Shown piece after piece: positions 1-7,005 of a stretch of DNA of 64,000 nt (position 1 is the stretch's first letter; each line of letters begins with the position of its first letter). The position numbers were made by a program, and so were the translations under genes. The notes below the pieces were generated by a model. It was not told where the DNA came from. It was given only the letters and a program-made list of their open reading frames with translations, and ran no database searches. The DNA is taken from NCBI GenBank assembly GCA_035319125.1, contig DATHDG010000034.1, positions 16,009-80,008 on the forward strand, written 5' to 3'. Origin of the DNA: Fen-1308 sp035319125. Lineage in GTDB: Bacteria; Nitrospirota; Thermodesulfovibrionia; Thermodesulfovibrionales; Dissulfurispiraceae.

Positions 1-509
1 CTCTCGCCAGATATCAGGACAGTAACGTCTTTTGTAGCAACACGGCCTATCTCTTTGAACAGCTTCATCATGCCCTTGCTTTTGCCGACGATCTCAGAGC
101 TCTTTGTTTCCTCTTTGGTCTGTCTCAGCTTGAGCAGTTCCTCACGCATTGAGATGTCCCGAAACGCCTTTTCTACTACAATCTTCAATTCATCTATATC
201 GAAAGGCTTTTCCAGATAGTCATATGCACCTTCTTTCATTGCCTCTACTGCGCTTTCCATCCTGCCATGGGCTGTGACAATAATAACGAGAGCGTTGGGA
301 TTAAAAATACGTATCTCCTGAAGGGCTTCTATACCGTTGCCATCAGGCAGCATAAGATCGAGCAATATAAGATTAAATTTGTCGAGAGTCTTCAGACCTG
401 TCTTGATGGTTGTCTTGACAACAACGTCATAGCCGAGCGGTTCCAGTGTTTTCCTAATGACCCAGGCAACGCTCTCTTCGTCATCGATAACGAGTATCTT
501 CTTGTCCAT
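1..509 (-). CDS. NtrC-family response regulator, C-terminus cut by window edge
   Basis: Read on the minus strand, the frame opens with ATG at 509 and runs off the left edge. The visible 169 residues hold a full receiver domain: the acidic pocket (IDDEE, residues 8-12), the phospho-acceptor Asp51 in LLDLMLP, and the conserved KPFDIDE stretch. The start of a sigma-54 AAA+ domain follows, with SEIVGKSKGMMKLF and the first residues of the Walker A (ISGE) at the edge. It sits 20 nt downstream of an NtrB-like kinase gene on the same strand, so the two probably form a cognate pair controlling sigma-54 promoters. The effector and DNA-binding regions are mostly outside the window, so the regulon cannot be told. 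Confidence 0.85.
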   Translation of the reverse strand, partial: MDKKILVIDDEESVAWVIRKTLEPLGYDVVVKTTIKTGLKTLDKFNLILLDLMLPDGNGIEALQEIRIFNPNALVIIVTAHGRMESAVEAMKEGAYDYLEKPFDIDELKIVVEKAFRDISMREELLKLRQTKEETKSSEIVGKSKGMMKLFKEIGRVATKDVTVLISGE

Positions 510-529
510 ATTCTCGTATTATATGTGTA

Positions 530-1615
530 CTATAATTCTTGAGTACTGGTGGGCGGTAGTGGTAGATACACGCTGAATACAGAACCGTCTCCGACTGAAC
601 TTTTCACCTTAATGATCCCGCCATGGTCTTTTATGATCTTTTTTGAGAGGGCAAGCCCAAGGCCGCTGCCTTTTTCCTTTTTCGTATAGAGAGGTAGAAA
701 AATCCTGCCTATTTCATCCCTGCTGAGGCCTATCCCTGAATCCTGAAAATTGATCACAACCCACCGTCGCTTCCTGGTTCGCTTTCTGCTGCCTGGCACT
801 GAGTCGTCATATATTAACACATATTCGTTCGACGGTCTCGTGGAAATACTGAGGCTTCTGTCATGCTTCACTGTTTCTGTCGCCTCAACTGCGTTCTTGA
901 TCAGATTGATGAACACCTGCATGAGCTTTCCTTCATCACCCGGAATATACGGCAGGCTGGGATCATAAGATTTTTCAACACAAATAGCCCGCTCCTTTAG
1001 AGCTGGATCCATTACTTTAAGGGCATGTTCTATTACCTCATGAATATTTAACTGATGAAAGCGGGGCAACCTGGTCATTGTCAGATATCCTTGAAGAACT
1101 GCGTTCAGACGGTCAGCTTCCTTCAGAATGAGGTTGACACACTCCCCTTCGGCATCGCCTGGAGAAGACTTCAAAATCTGTGCAGCCCCTTTAATTCCGC
1201 TAAGCGGGTTCTTTATTTCATGGGCAAGCGAGCCTAGCAGATAAAGCAGGTGGTCGAACTGGTAGTCTTCTTTTTCAGTCAGGGAAACATTCTCCCTGAT
1301 AGAAAAAATTACACCTTCCAGACTGTTGGATGAATAAAAAGGTGCTATGTGAAGATCGACGTTGACGACCCTTCCTATATCTAATTCCATTTCCTTACAG
1401 TTATAAAGCCTGCCCTCAACCAAAGTTTTTTGAAAAAGCATCTCAATCTCATCGTTGCCGCTAAATAAATGCCCTAGCGGCAAATTTCTTATTTCTCTGA
1501 GTCCCCTGCCAAAAAACTCCTCTCCGGCCTTATTGATAAAGACAAGCCTCCCCTTGGTATCAAACAGGCAGACAGCTTCGTCCAGATTATTTATCAATCC
1601 TTCAAGTGATACCAT
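530..1615 (-). CDS. NtrB-like PAS sensor histidine kinase
   Basis: A 361-residue soluble kinase with no membrane segment. A PAS domain occupies about residues 5-110. The dimerisation/phospho-acceptor helix follows with His132 in SLAHEIKNPLSGIKGAAQ, nearly the NtrB/GlnL H-box. The ATPase domain shows an N-box (FINLIKNAVEA), a G1 box (DSGIGLS) and a G2 box (GSGLGLALS). It presumably autophosphorylates and transfers phosphate to the NtrC-like regulator encoded 20 nt downstream. The similarity to NtrB is strong in the H-box, but a nitrogen role is inferred only; other cytosolic PAS kinases share this layout. It lies 4 nt downstream of nadD on the same strand, so it may be read from the nadD transcript. 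Confidence 0.88.
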   Translation of the reverse strand: MVSLEGLINNLDEAVCLFDTKGRLVFINKAGEEFFGRGLREIRNLPLGHLFSGNDEIEMLFQKTLVEGRLYNCKEMELDIGRVVNVDLHIAPFYSSNSLEGVIFSIRENVSLTEKEDYQFDHLLYLLGSLAHEIKNPLSGIKGAAQILKSSPGDAEGECVNLILKEADRLNAVLQGYLTMTRLPRFHQLNIHEVIEHALKVMDPALKERAICVEKSYDPSLPYIPGDEGKLMQVFINLIKNAVEATETVKHDRSLSISTRPSNEYVLIYDDSVPGSRKRTRKRRWVVINFQDSGIGLSRDEIGRIFLPLYTKKEKGSGLGLALSKKIIKDHGGIIKVKSSVGDGSVFSVYLPLPPTSTQEL

Positions 1616-1619
1616 ATTA

Positions 1620-2255
1620 TCAGCAGTATAAATTATGAGAATAAATAAACTGTTCGACAGATTCAGGCAGAAGATATTTGATGCTCATCCTTTTTTGAAC
1701 AAGTTGCCTGATAGCCGTAGAGGATATGTCGACGCCGCTGACCCTGGCCACATAAGACTGCAATCCGCCGCGAAGGATAAGCAAATCTATACTCGTATTG
1801 TCAGAAGGTCGTATGGCTTCAACATATGGTGACGCAGCCAGCTCAGATACATTGCTTCCAGGTCTGGTAACAACGACAAAACTAACTTGTGAGACTAGAC
1901 GGCTGGGCTCCTTCCAGTGAGGCAGATCCATAAATGCATCAATGCCTAAAATTAAAAAAAGTTTATCATCAGGATATAAACAGCGCAATCTGTCGATTGT
2001 GCTGATGGTATAAGATTTTTCATCATTCCTCATTTCAATGTCTGAAACCATAAAGTCACTATTGGAAGTCGTGGCAAGCTGGGTCATTGTGTACCTATGA
2101 GACGCATCAGCAAGGTCTGATGCTTTAAAGGGTGGGTTGCCTGACGGAATAAATATCACTTTATCAAAGCCCAGGAATTGCCGCACTTCCTCAACTGCGC
2201 GCAAATGCCCATAATGAATCGGATTGAAGGTTCCGCCGAATATTCCAAACCTCAT
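1620..2255 (-). CDS. nadD: Nicotinate-nucleotide adenylyltransferase
   Basis: Adenylates nicotinic acid mononucleotide to deamido-NAD in NAD biosynthesis. The N-terminus carries the nucleotidyltransferase signature GGTFNPIHYGH (residues 7-17, with the HxGH pair His14/His17). The phosphate-binding PSGNPPFK and the C-terminal ISSTAIRQ (the ISSTxxR motif) are both present. At 211 aa it has the normal length. ATG at 2255 is used. It lies in a minus-strand run with proA and a small unknown gene upstream and the kinase gene downstream. A proA-nadD neighbourhood is common in bacteria and supports the call. Confidence 0.96.
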   Translation of the reverse strand: MRFGIFGGTFNPIHYGHLRAVEEVRQFLGFDKVIFIPSGNPPFKASDLADASHRYTMTQLATTSNSDFMVSDIEMRNDEKSYTISTIDRLRCLYPDDKLFLILGIDAFMDLPHWKEPSRLVSQVSFVVVTRPGSNVSELAASPYVEAIRPSDNTSIDLLILRGGLQSYVARVSGVDISSTAIRQLVQKRMSIKYLLPESVEQFIYSHNLYC

Positions 2256-2366
2256 CGCCGGTTCATGCTAAAGACTATGACTAACACTATCGCTTAAGCC
2301 GCAGCGCTTCATGAATACAGCTTGTGCGTTACAGCAAGCCACTCGCGCTGATCTTTTTAATGTGGA

Positions 2367-2645
2367 CTATAGTCCCATTTTTCCCAAGGCATCCTCACCA
2401 CGGCTTTTAGCCGCTGGAGCATCCTCCGGCAGATAAAGCATAACGCCGCCTTTGACAGGTCTGATGACAATCTTGCTTTCTGAAGCAAGCTGATTTGTGA
2501 CCTTTATCGGGTCTTCACCATCATAATATTTCTTAAAGGCTTCATTGAATCCGGAATAGACTGTATGTATACCCTTAAATCCCTCTTTCCTGAGACTCAC
2601 AATAGCTTTCTTGATAAACTCTTCGTAACTAAGCTTTTCAGGCAT
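2367..2645 (-). CDS. Small conserved-looking protein of unknown function
   Basis: A 92-residue soluble protein that I do not recognise. The N-terminal two-thirds is charged and predicted helical (EEFIKKAIVSLRKEGFKGIH), followed by a strand-rich segment (IVIRPVKGGVMLYLPEDAPA) and a short polar tail. There is no signal peptide or metal motif. A good Shine-Dalgarno (GGAGG) lies 9 nt before ATG 2645. It sits between proA (31 nt upstream) and nadD on the same strand, so it is likely part of the same transcript. The fold is suggestive of a small DNA- or RNA-binding protein, but nothing in the sequence proves it. Confidence 0.7.
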   Translation of the reverse strand: MPEKLSYEEFIKKAIVSLRKEGFKGIHTVYSGFNEAFKKYYDGEDPIKVTNQLASESKIVIRPVKGGVMLYLPEDAPAAKSRGEDALGKMGL

Positions 2646-2676
2646 GGCCCTATTCCTCCTTTTTTTGTCCCATCAG

Positions 2677-3933
2677 TTATTCCCTGAGCTGCCCATGACC
2701 GAACACGACAAACTTGTTGCATGTCAGTTCTTCAAGCCCCATGGGCCCCCGGGCATGTATTTTGTCGGTAGATATGCCTATCTCGGCACCCAAACCGAAC
2801 TGGTATCCATCATTCAGGCGCGTGGAAGCGTTGACGAATACAGCCGCTGAATCGACCTCTCGCAAAAACCGTGTAGCTTTTTCGTAATCGTTCGTCACGA
2901 TAGCATCAGAATGTGCGGAGCCATATTTAGCAATATGGTCAATAGCCTCTTCCATATCTCTGACGATCTTGATATTAAGGATAAGATCAAGGTATTCCTT
3001 CATAAAGTCATCTTCTGAAACTTCCTTGACGTCAGCCGAAATAGCCTTAGTCTCACTACACCCGTAAAGTACCACTCCGGCTTTCCGAAAGCGGTCTGTC
3101 ATTCCGGGAATAAATTTATTGGCTATAGCCTTGTCTACAAGCATTGTCTCCATGGCATTGCAAGTTCCAGGTCTTTGGACTTTTGCATTGAAGCAAATAT
3201 TGGAAGCCATTTCGAGGTCTGCATCACGGTCGACAAAGACATGACAGACTCCCTTGTAATGTTTCAGCACCGGGATTCTGGAATTCTCGGTAACAGTTCT
3301 TATGAGTCCCTCGCCACCCCGCGGGATAACAACATCTATTATGCCTTCAAGTTTAAGCATCTCAATGATTGCATCACGGTCTGGTATGTCTATGAAGCTA
3401 ATAGCTCCTTCGTGAAGGCCCTTAGCCTTGACAACCTCCCTCATTATCCTGACTATAGCCCTGTTAGAATTAATTGCCTCAGAACCGCCACGCAGGACAA
3501 CTGCATTCCCTGACTTAAGACATAATCCAGTCGCGTCAGCTGTAACATTCGGCCGTGATTCATAAATAATGGCTATCACGCCGATTGGGACCTTCATTCT
3601 TCCTACTTCCATGCCATTAGGTCTTCTAACCATCCTGACAATTTCACCTACCGGATCCTGTAACTGCGCCACCTCTTCCAGCCCCTGTGACATTTCTAAT
3701 ACTCTTTTTTCAGTGATAGCAAGACGGTCAATTAGAGCAGGCGATAGGCCTTTTTTCTTTGCAAATTCAATATCTTTACTATTTTCAATGATCAGCTCGC
3801 CTGACTGATCCCTCAGTGACTCAGCAATCCTTATTAGCACCCTGTTCTTAAGTTCTGAAGAAGCCTTACCCAGGCATCTAGTACCTGCCTTGGCTTCGAT
3901 TGCTTTTTGAGTCACGTAAGCCTTAATGTCCAT
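2677..3933 (-). CDS. proA: Glutamate-5-semialdehyde dehydrogenase (gamma-glutamyl phosphate reductase)
   Basis: NADPH-dependent reduction of gamma-glutamyl phosphate, the second step of proline synthesis. The aldehyde-dehydrogenase fold is evident, with catalytic Cys258 in RPGTCNAMET, the VPIGVIAIIYESRPNVT region and ALKSGNAV-like motif (CLKSGNAVVLRGGSEA). It is full length at 418 aa. I start at ATG 3933, preceded by GAGGG five nt upstream; an upstream TTG at 3951 would add six residues without its own ribosome site. No proB is seen in the window. It is the first gene of the minus-strand run proA-unknown-nadD-kinase-regulator. Confidence 0.95.
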   Translation of the reverse strand: MDIKAYVTQKAIEAKAGTRCLGKASSELKNRVLIRIAESLRDQSGELIIENSKDIEFAKKKGLSPALIDRLAITEKRVLEMSQGLEEVAQLQDPVGEIVRMVRRPNGMEVGRMKVPIGVIAIIYESRPNVTADATGLCLKSGNAVVLRGGSEAINSNRAIVRIMREVVKAKGLHEGAISFIDIPDRDAIIEMLKLEGIIDVVIPRGGEGLIRTVTENSRIPVLKHYKGVCHVFVDRDADLEMASNICFNAKVQRPGTCNAMETMLVDKAIANKFIPGMTDRFRKAGVVLYGCSETKAISADVKEVSEDDFMKEYLDLILNIKIVRDMEEAIDHIAKYGSAHSDAIVTNDYEKATRFLREVDSAAVFVNASTRLNDGYQFGLGAEIGISTDKIHARGPMGLEELTCNKFVVFGHGQLRE

Positions 3934-3962
3934 ACATCCCTCGCATACCAAAACTTGATGCT

Positions 3963-3991
3963 TTTATAACTTAGCCTAAACCGTACGTAAA
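3963..3991 (-). promoter_or_regulatory. Candidate sigma-70 promoter for proA
   Basis: On the minus strand a -35 TTTACG (3991-3986) and a -10 TATAAA (3968-3963) are separated by 17 nt, about 30 nt upstream of the proA start. The -35 box is weak, so this is a moderate call. Confidence 0.4.
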
Positions 3992-4030
3992 AGCAACACT
4001 TATAGCATATATTATAGCAATAGCCCCAGG

Positions 4031-4059
4031 TTGAACAAGAAGTGCGTATTTGTTATATT
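4031..4059 (+). promoter_or_regulatory. Sigma-70 promoter for the ferredoxin gene
   Basis: TTGAAC (4031-4036) and TATATT (4054-4059) are separated by exactly 17 nt, placed 30 nt upstream of the ferredoxin ATG. It diverges from the proA promoter candidate in the same intergenic region. Confidence 0.65.
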
Positions 4060-4088
4060 GTATTTATTATGATAGGATGGAGGGGTTT

Positions 4089-4271
4089 ATGTCGACACCG
4101 GTAGTTGATTTTGATCTTTGCATTGGCTGCGGATCGTGCGTGGAGCTATGCCCGGAGGTCTTTGAATTGCGTGACGATAAAGCGTGGGTTATTGGCCCGG
4201 GTAAATGTGACACTTGTGATTGCGAAGAAGCTATGAACGTATGTCCTGTTGAAGCAATAAAGCTGGAATAA
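4089..4271 (+). CDS. Small 4Fe-4S ferredoxin
   Basis: A 60-residue soluble electron carrier. The first cluster motif is CIGCGSCVELCP and the closing ligand is the Cys-Pro of NVCPVEA. That matches single-cluster ferredoxins of the Desulfovibrio type. Between them lies an extra cysteine patch, CDTCDC, not needed for a single cluster. I start at ATG 4089, preceded by the strong ribosome site GGAGGGG; the frame extends upstream to 4050 without such a site. The gene stands alone between its own promoter and a terminator, so it is probably a monocistronic housekeeping electron carrier. Its partner enzymes cannot be inferred from neighbours. Confidence 0.9.
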   Translation: MSTPVVDFDLCIGCGSCVELCPEVFELRDDKAWVIGPGKCDTCDCEEAMNVCPVEAIKLE

Positions 4272-4284
4272 GGGGTTAAAATAC

Positions 4285-4310
4285 CAGGGCGGCTGTTCTC
4301 AGCCGTCCTG
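4285..4310 (+). terminator. Rho-independent terminator after the ferredoxin gene
   Basis: An 11-bp stem with one G-U pair, CAGGGCGGCTG / CAGCCGTCCTG around a TTCT loop, followed by AGTCTTTCTT. It lies between convergent genes 14 nt after the ferredoxin stop and may act on both strands. Confidence 0.7.
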
Positions 4311-4318
4311 AGTCTTTC

Positions 4319-4903
4319 TTACAAATTGTCAATCCTCTTCTGGGCAAGTTCTATAAAGCCATAAATTTTCAGGTCAACCACATCACCTTTTATCAGGTAT
4401 TGGCTGATTGTTTCATAGGCAGACATTATTGGACTTTTAATCACTTCAATATCTTCAGTCTCTTCAATAGGAAATCTTTCCCTCAGGGCCGCCGATGCAA
4501 GTACTGCTTTTTTCGCAAGATATACGGTCAGGACTTCAGTAGAGAGCCCGGATGAAACAGGCCCTTCCGCCAGAAGTTTGAACTCATCGCTTACATATCC
4601 TGTCTCTTCGATCAGCTCACGCCGAGCTGCCTCAACAAGACTCTCGCCCTTGTCGTTCAATCCTGCCGGGAATTCGATGACATATTTGTTCAGTGCCGGC
4701 CTGAATTGACGAATCATCAATAATTCGCCCTTTTCTGTAACAGGAATTACCGCTACAATCCCGTCGCAACTGACCCTTTCAACAGCCTCCCAACGCCGCA
4801 TGTTGCCGCTATCATCACAGTATTCAAGCAGGACGACCCTAATGAAGTTTCCTTCCCAAGCTGTCTTCTTATTTACGATATTAAACGACTTTCGTTCAGC
4901 CAT
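4319..4903 (-). CDS. NUDIX hydrolase, ADP-ribose pyrophosphatase type
   Basis: A 194-residue NUDIX enzyme. The box fits Gx5Ex7REUxEExGU: G-LNDKG-E, then RELIEETGY (residues about 80-102). The upstream PVTEKGELLMIRQFRPA strand and the EFPAG turn before the box are typical of ADP-ribose pyrophosphatases (NudF type). It likely hydrolyses ADP-ribose or related nucleoside diphosphate sugars in the cytosol. ATG at 4903 is used. Its downstream neighbours on the strand are HIT, whose start is 42 nt away on the far side, and hisI. The exact substrate cannot be read from the sequence. Confidence 0.9.
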   Translation of the reverse strand: MAERKSFNIVNKKTAWEGNFIRVVLLEYCDDSGNMRRWEAVERVSCDGIVAVIPVTEKGELLMIRQFRPALNKYVIEFPAGLNDKGESLVEAARRELIEETGYVSDEFKLLAEGPVSSGLSTEVLTVYLAKKAVLASAALRERFPIEETEDIEVIKSPIMSAYETISQYLIKGDVVDLKIYGFIELAQKRIDNL

Positions 4904-4944
4904 ATACTCACTAAAGCACCTTTCAAATAATGATTGTAACTAGC

Positions 4945-5289
4945 CTATCCGGGGGGCCAGCGCATCTGTCGACCTCCTAACAGATGCAAATGGATATGAT
5001 AAATAGTCTGACCGCCGTCAGGATTGCAGTTGTTTACTATCCTGAAACCTTTGTCCGCAATGCCTTTATCAACAGCTATCTTATTGGCGATTTGCAGCAT
5101 GCGGCCTAAAACCGAGGCATCCTCGTCTGTAATATCAAGAAGAGACGGTATATGTTTCTTTGGAATTATGAGCGTATGCACCGGCGCCTGCGGGTTAATG
5201 TCTTCAAATGCCACAATAGCATCGTCTTCATAGACAACCCTTGCCGGTCTCTGTCTCTGCACTATCCTGCAGAAAACGCAATTTTGCAT
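4945..5289 (-). CDS. HIT family purine nucleotide phosphoramidase (HinT-like)
   Basis: A 114-residue histidine-triad protein. CVFCRI near the N-terminus supplies the zinc-type Cys pair, DINPQAPVHTLIIPKKHI is the family strand, and the catalytic triad is IYHIHLHLLGGR near the C-terminus. It ends with WPPG, as full-length HinT proteins do. It likely hydrolyses AMP-lysine or AMP-phosphoramidate conjugates. It lies between a NUDIX gene and hisI on the same strand, a nucleotide-metabolism setting. Confidence 0.93.
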   Translation of the reverse strand: MQNCVFCRIVQRQRPARVVYEDDAIVAFEDINPQAPVHTLIIPKKHIPSLLDITDEDASVLGRMLQIANKIAVDKGIADKGFRIVNNCNPDGGQTIYHIHLHLLGGRQMRWPPG

Positions 5290-5340
5290 ATGACATCTCT
5301 CCGTCTATAATTCTTCTGAAGGGCGTCGTTTATTGCGAAA

Positions 5341-5661
5341 CTACATTTGAATTCTGGTATAGAAGCATGTACGGTTTCCAGTATGGCAAGCGCCTACTCC
5401 ATGTTGTTTAACCTTGATCAATAAAGTATCTGCATCGCAGTCAAAAAAAACCTCCTTAACTTCCTGAACAGCTCCGGATGTCTCACCTTTTTTCCAGTAC
5501 TTTTGGCGCGATCTAGACCAAAAGTGAGTAAAACCGCTCTCCAGTGTCTGCTTCAAAGAGGTTTCGTTCATGTATGCCATCATCAGGACATCTCCGTTTT
5601 CTGAATCCTGAATGATGGCCGGGATCAGTCCCTTCTCGTCATACTTCAATTTGGGCAGCAT
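5341..5661 (-). CDS. hisI: Phosphoribosyl-AMP cyclohydrolase
   Basis: Opens the purine ring of phosphoribosyl-AMP in histidine synthesis. This 106-residue form is the stand-alone cyclohydrolase without a HisE domain. Visible signatures are MMAYMNETSL, FWSRSRQKYWKKGETSG, and the metal ligands FDCDADTLLIKV and GVGACHTG. AGGAGGATGT precedes ATG 5661. It is separated from the other histidine gene in the window (hisH, about 28 kb away), so the pathway genes are scattered in this genome. Confidence 0.96.
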   Translation of the reverse strand: MLPKLKYDEKGLIPAIIQDSENGDVLMMAYMNETSLKQTLESGFTHFWSRSRQKYWKKGETSGAVQEVKEVFFDCDADTLLIKVKQHGVGACHTGNRTCFYTRIQM

Positions 5662-5759
5662 ACATCCTCCTTTTATATTGAAAATGCGGAATACAGAAGC
5701 CGCTATCAGAGAGAAAACTATGTTTTTCTTTATCCTGACCTGCGGTATCTGCGGCCAAA

Positions 5760-6242
5760 TTAAAGCTTATATCCTATCTTTCTAAGGAATTCCTTCCTCT
5801 CAGTTTTATCCATAGCCTGCTCAACACCTTTAGGTGGATAACCGTCAACAACCCCTATGATACCATTTCCTTGCTCCGTACAAGCAACGATAACCTCAAG
5901 CGGATTTGCTGTAGCGCAATATATATTACATACTTCCGGACATTCCTTGATTCGATTAAGCACATTGATTGGAAAAGCATCCCTGATAAGCAGGCAAAAC
6001 ACATGTCCAGCTCCAACTGCTTGAAGATTACTGATACAAGCGGCTGCAAGAGCATCATCATTACCTTCACTCCTGATCAAACACGGCCCGGATGCCTCCG
6101 TGAACGCAACCCCAAACCTGGCCTGAGGAACGGAAGTAACCATTATCTCATACAAGTCCTCCGCTGTCTTTATGAAGTGTGTTTGTCCCAAGATCACATT
6201 GCAACCCTCCGGAATGTCTATCCTGACGGCTTTAATATCCAT
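5760..6242 (-). CDS. Adenosine-specific kinase family protein
   Basis: A 160-residue protein matching the archaeal/bacterial family first described as an adenosine-specific kinase (formerly DUF355). Characteristic segments are NVILGQTHFIKTAEDLYE, ARFGVAFTEASGPCLIR, EGNDDALAAACI and a C-terminal GVVDGYPPKGVE followed by ERKEFLRKIGYK. No Walker motif is present, as known for the family. GGAGG precedes ATG 6242. It is transcribed divergently from the DUF4390-ntrY operon. The kinase activity is known for only a few members, so the role here is by family membership. Confidence 0.85.
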   Translation of the reverse strand: MDIKAVRIDIPEGCNVILGQTHFIKTAEDLYEIMVTSVPQARFGVAFTEASGPCLIRSEGNDDALAAACISNLQAVGAGHVFCLLIRDAFPINVLNRIKECPEVCNIYCATANPLEVIVACTEQGNGIIGVVDGYPPKGVEQAMDKTERKEFLRKIGYKL

Positions 6243-6315
6243 AATATTCCTCCGTTTATTCTTAATATTCCTACATAATAACCGTTTTCCAGCGGAATTT
6301 CCTCACTTTGCGCTA

Positions 6316-6324
6316 TGTTATAAT
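6316..6324 (+). promoter_or_regulatory. Extended -10 promoter for the DUF4390-ntrY-ntrX-der operon
   Basis: TGT followed directly by TATAAT (6319-6324) gives a perfect extended -10 element, 45 nt before the DUF4390 start. No good -35 box is seen at the expected distance. Confidence 0.5.
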
Positions 6325-6369
6325 GGAGATTAATTTATTCTTTATAAGTCAAAGGGTAATGCCCTAAAT

Positions 6370-7005
6370 ATGAAATTTTTATTTTTAATAGCACGATGCC
6401 GCGAGTTAGGCAGAGTTCGCACGCTACTATGGGAACTAACCTTGCTGTGGGTTGTATTTATTACAGTAGCAATCATTCCCTTGACGGGCACCGCAGCAGC
6501 CTCAGAAATCGCGCCCATTGTAGTAGAGCAAGTCAACAACGAGGTAATTATAACAACCGCACTTCAGCCAGACCAAAAGCTCATTGATGATCTCGACAGC
6601 GGTCTCTCAAAGGAGCTTGTTTTTTATGTAGACCTATTTAGACATTGGCACATATGGCCAGATGAGTTTGTGTTGGGTAAAAGAATAGTGCGTGTGCTCC
6701 AGAGTGATCCGATAAAACGGGAATACATCGGCACGAGTACTGAAGGGAATGTAAGAACAATAAAACGCTTCAAAGATCTAGGCTCCATGGTTGCATGGGC
6801 CATGAACGTTTTCGATTTTAAATTGACAAATGTTAAAGCACTTGAAGCGGACGATTACTATATCAAAGTGACGGTGGAATCCAATCTGAAAAAATTGCCG
6901 CCTGTCATTGGGTATCTGCTATTCTTTACTCCTACCAAGGAGTTCAGTCTATCAAAGAACTCAAACCTCTTCAGAATCTCCGGACACGACAGAGAGGCCA
7001 GATGA
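6370..7005 (+). CDS. DUF4390 domain secreted protein
   Basis: A 211-residue protein with an N-terminal hydrophobic stretch (LLWVVFITVAIIPLTG, about residues 22-40) and a signal-peptidase-like TAAAS site, so probably periplasmic. The body is strand-rich with EVIITTALQPDQ, the mark of DUF4390 proteins, which are usually encoded directly upstream of NtrY-like kinases, as here. The stop overlaps the kinase ATG by 4 nt, so the two are translationally coupled. The role is unknown; the gene order suggests a sensory accessory of the kinase, which is inference. The N-region before the hydrophobic core is long (about 20 residues with several Arg). Confidence 0.82.
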   Translation: MKFLFLIARCRELGRVRTLLWELTLLWVVFITVAIIPLTGTAAASEIAPIVVEQVNNEVIITTALQPDQKLIDDLDSGLSKELVFYVDLFRHWHIWPDEFVLGKRIVRVLQSDPIKREYIGTSTEGNVRTIKRFKDLGSMVAWAMNVFDFKLTNVKALEADDYYIKVTVESNLKKLPPVIGYLLFFTPTKEFSLSKNSNLFRISGHDREAR

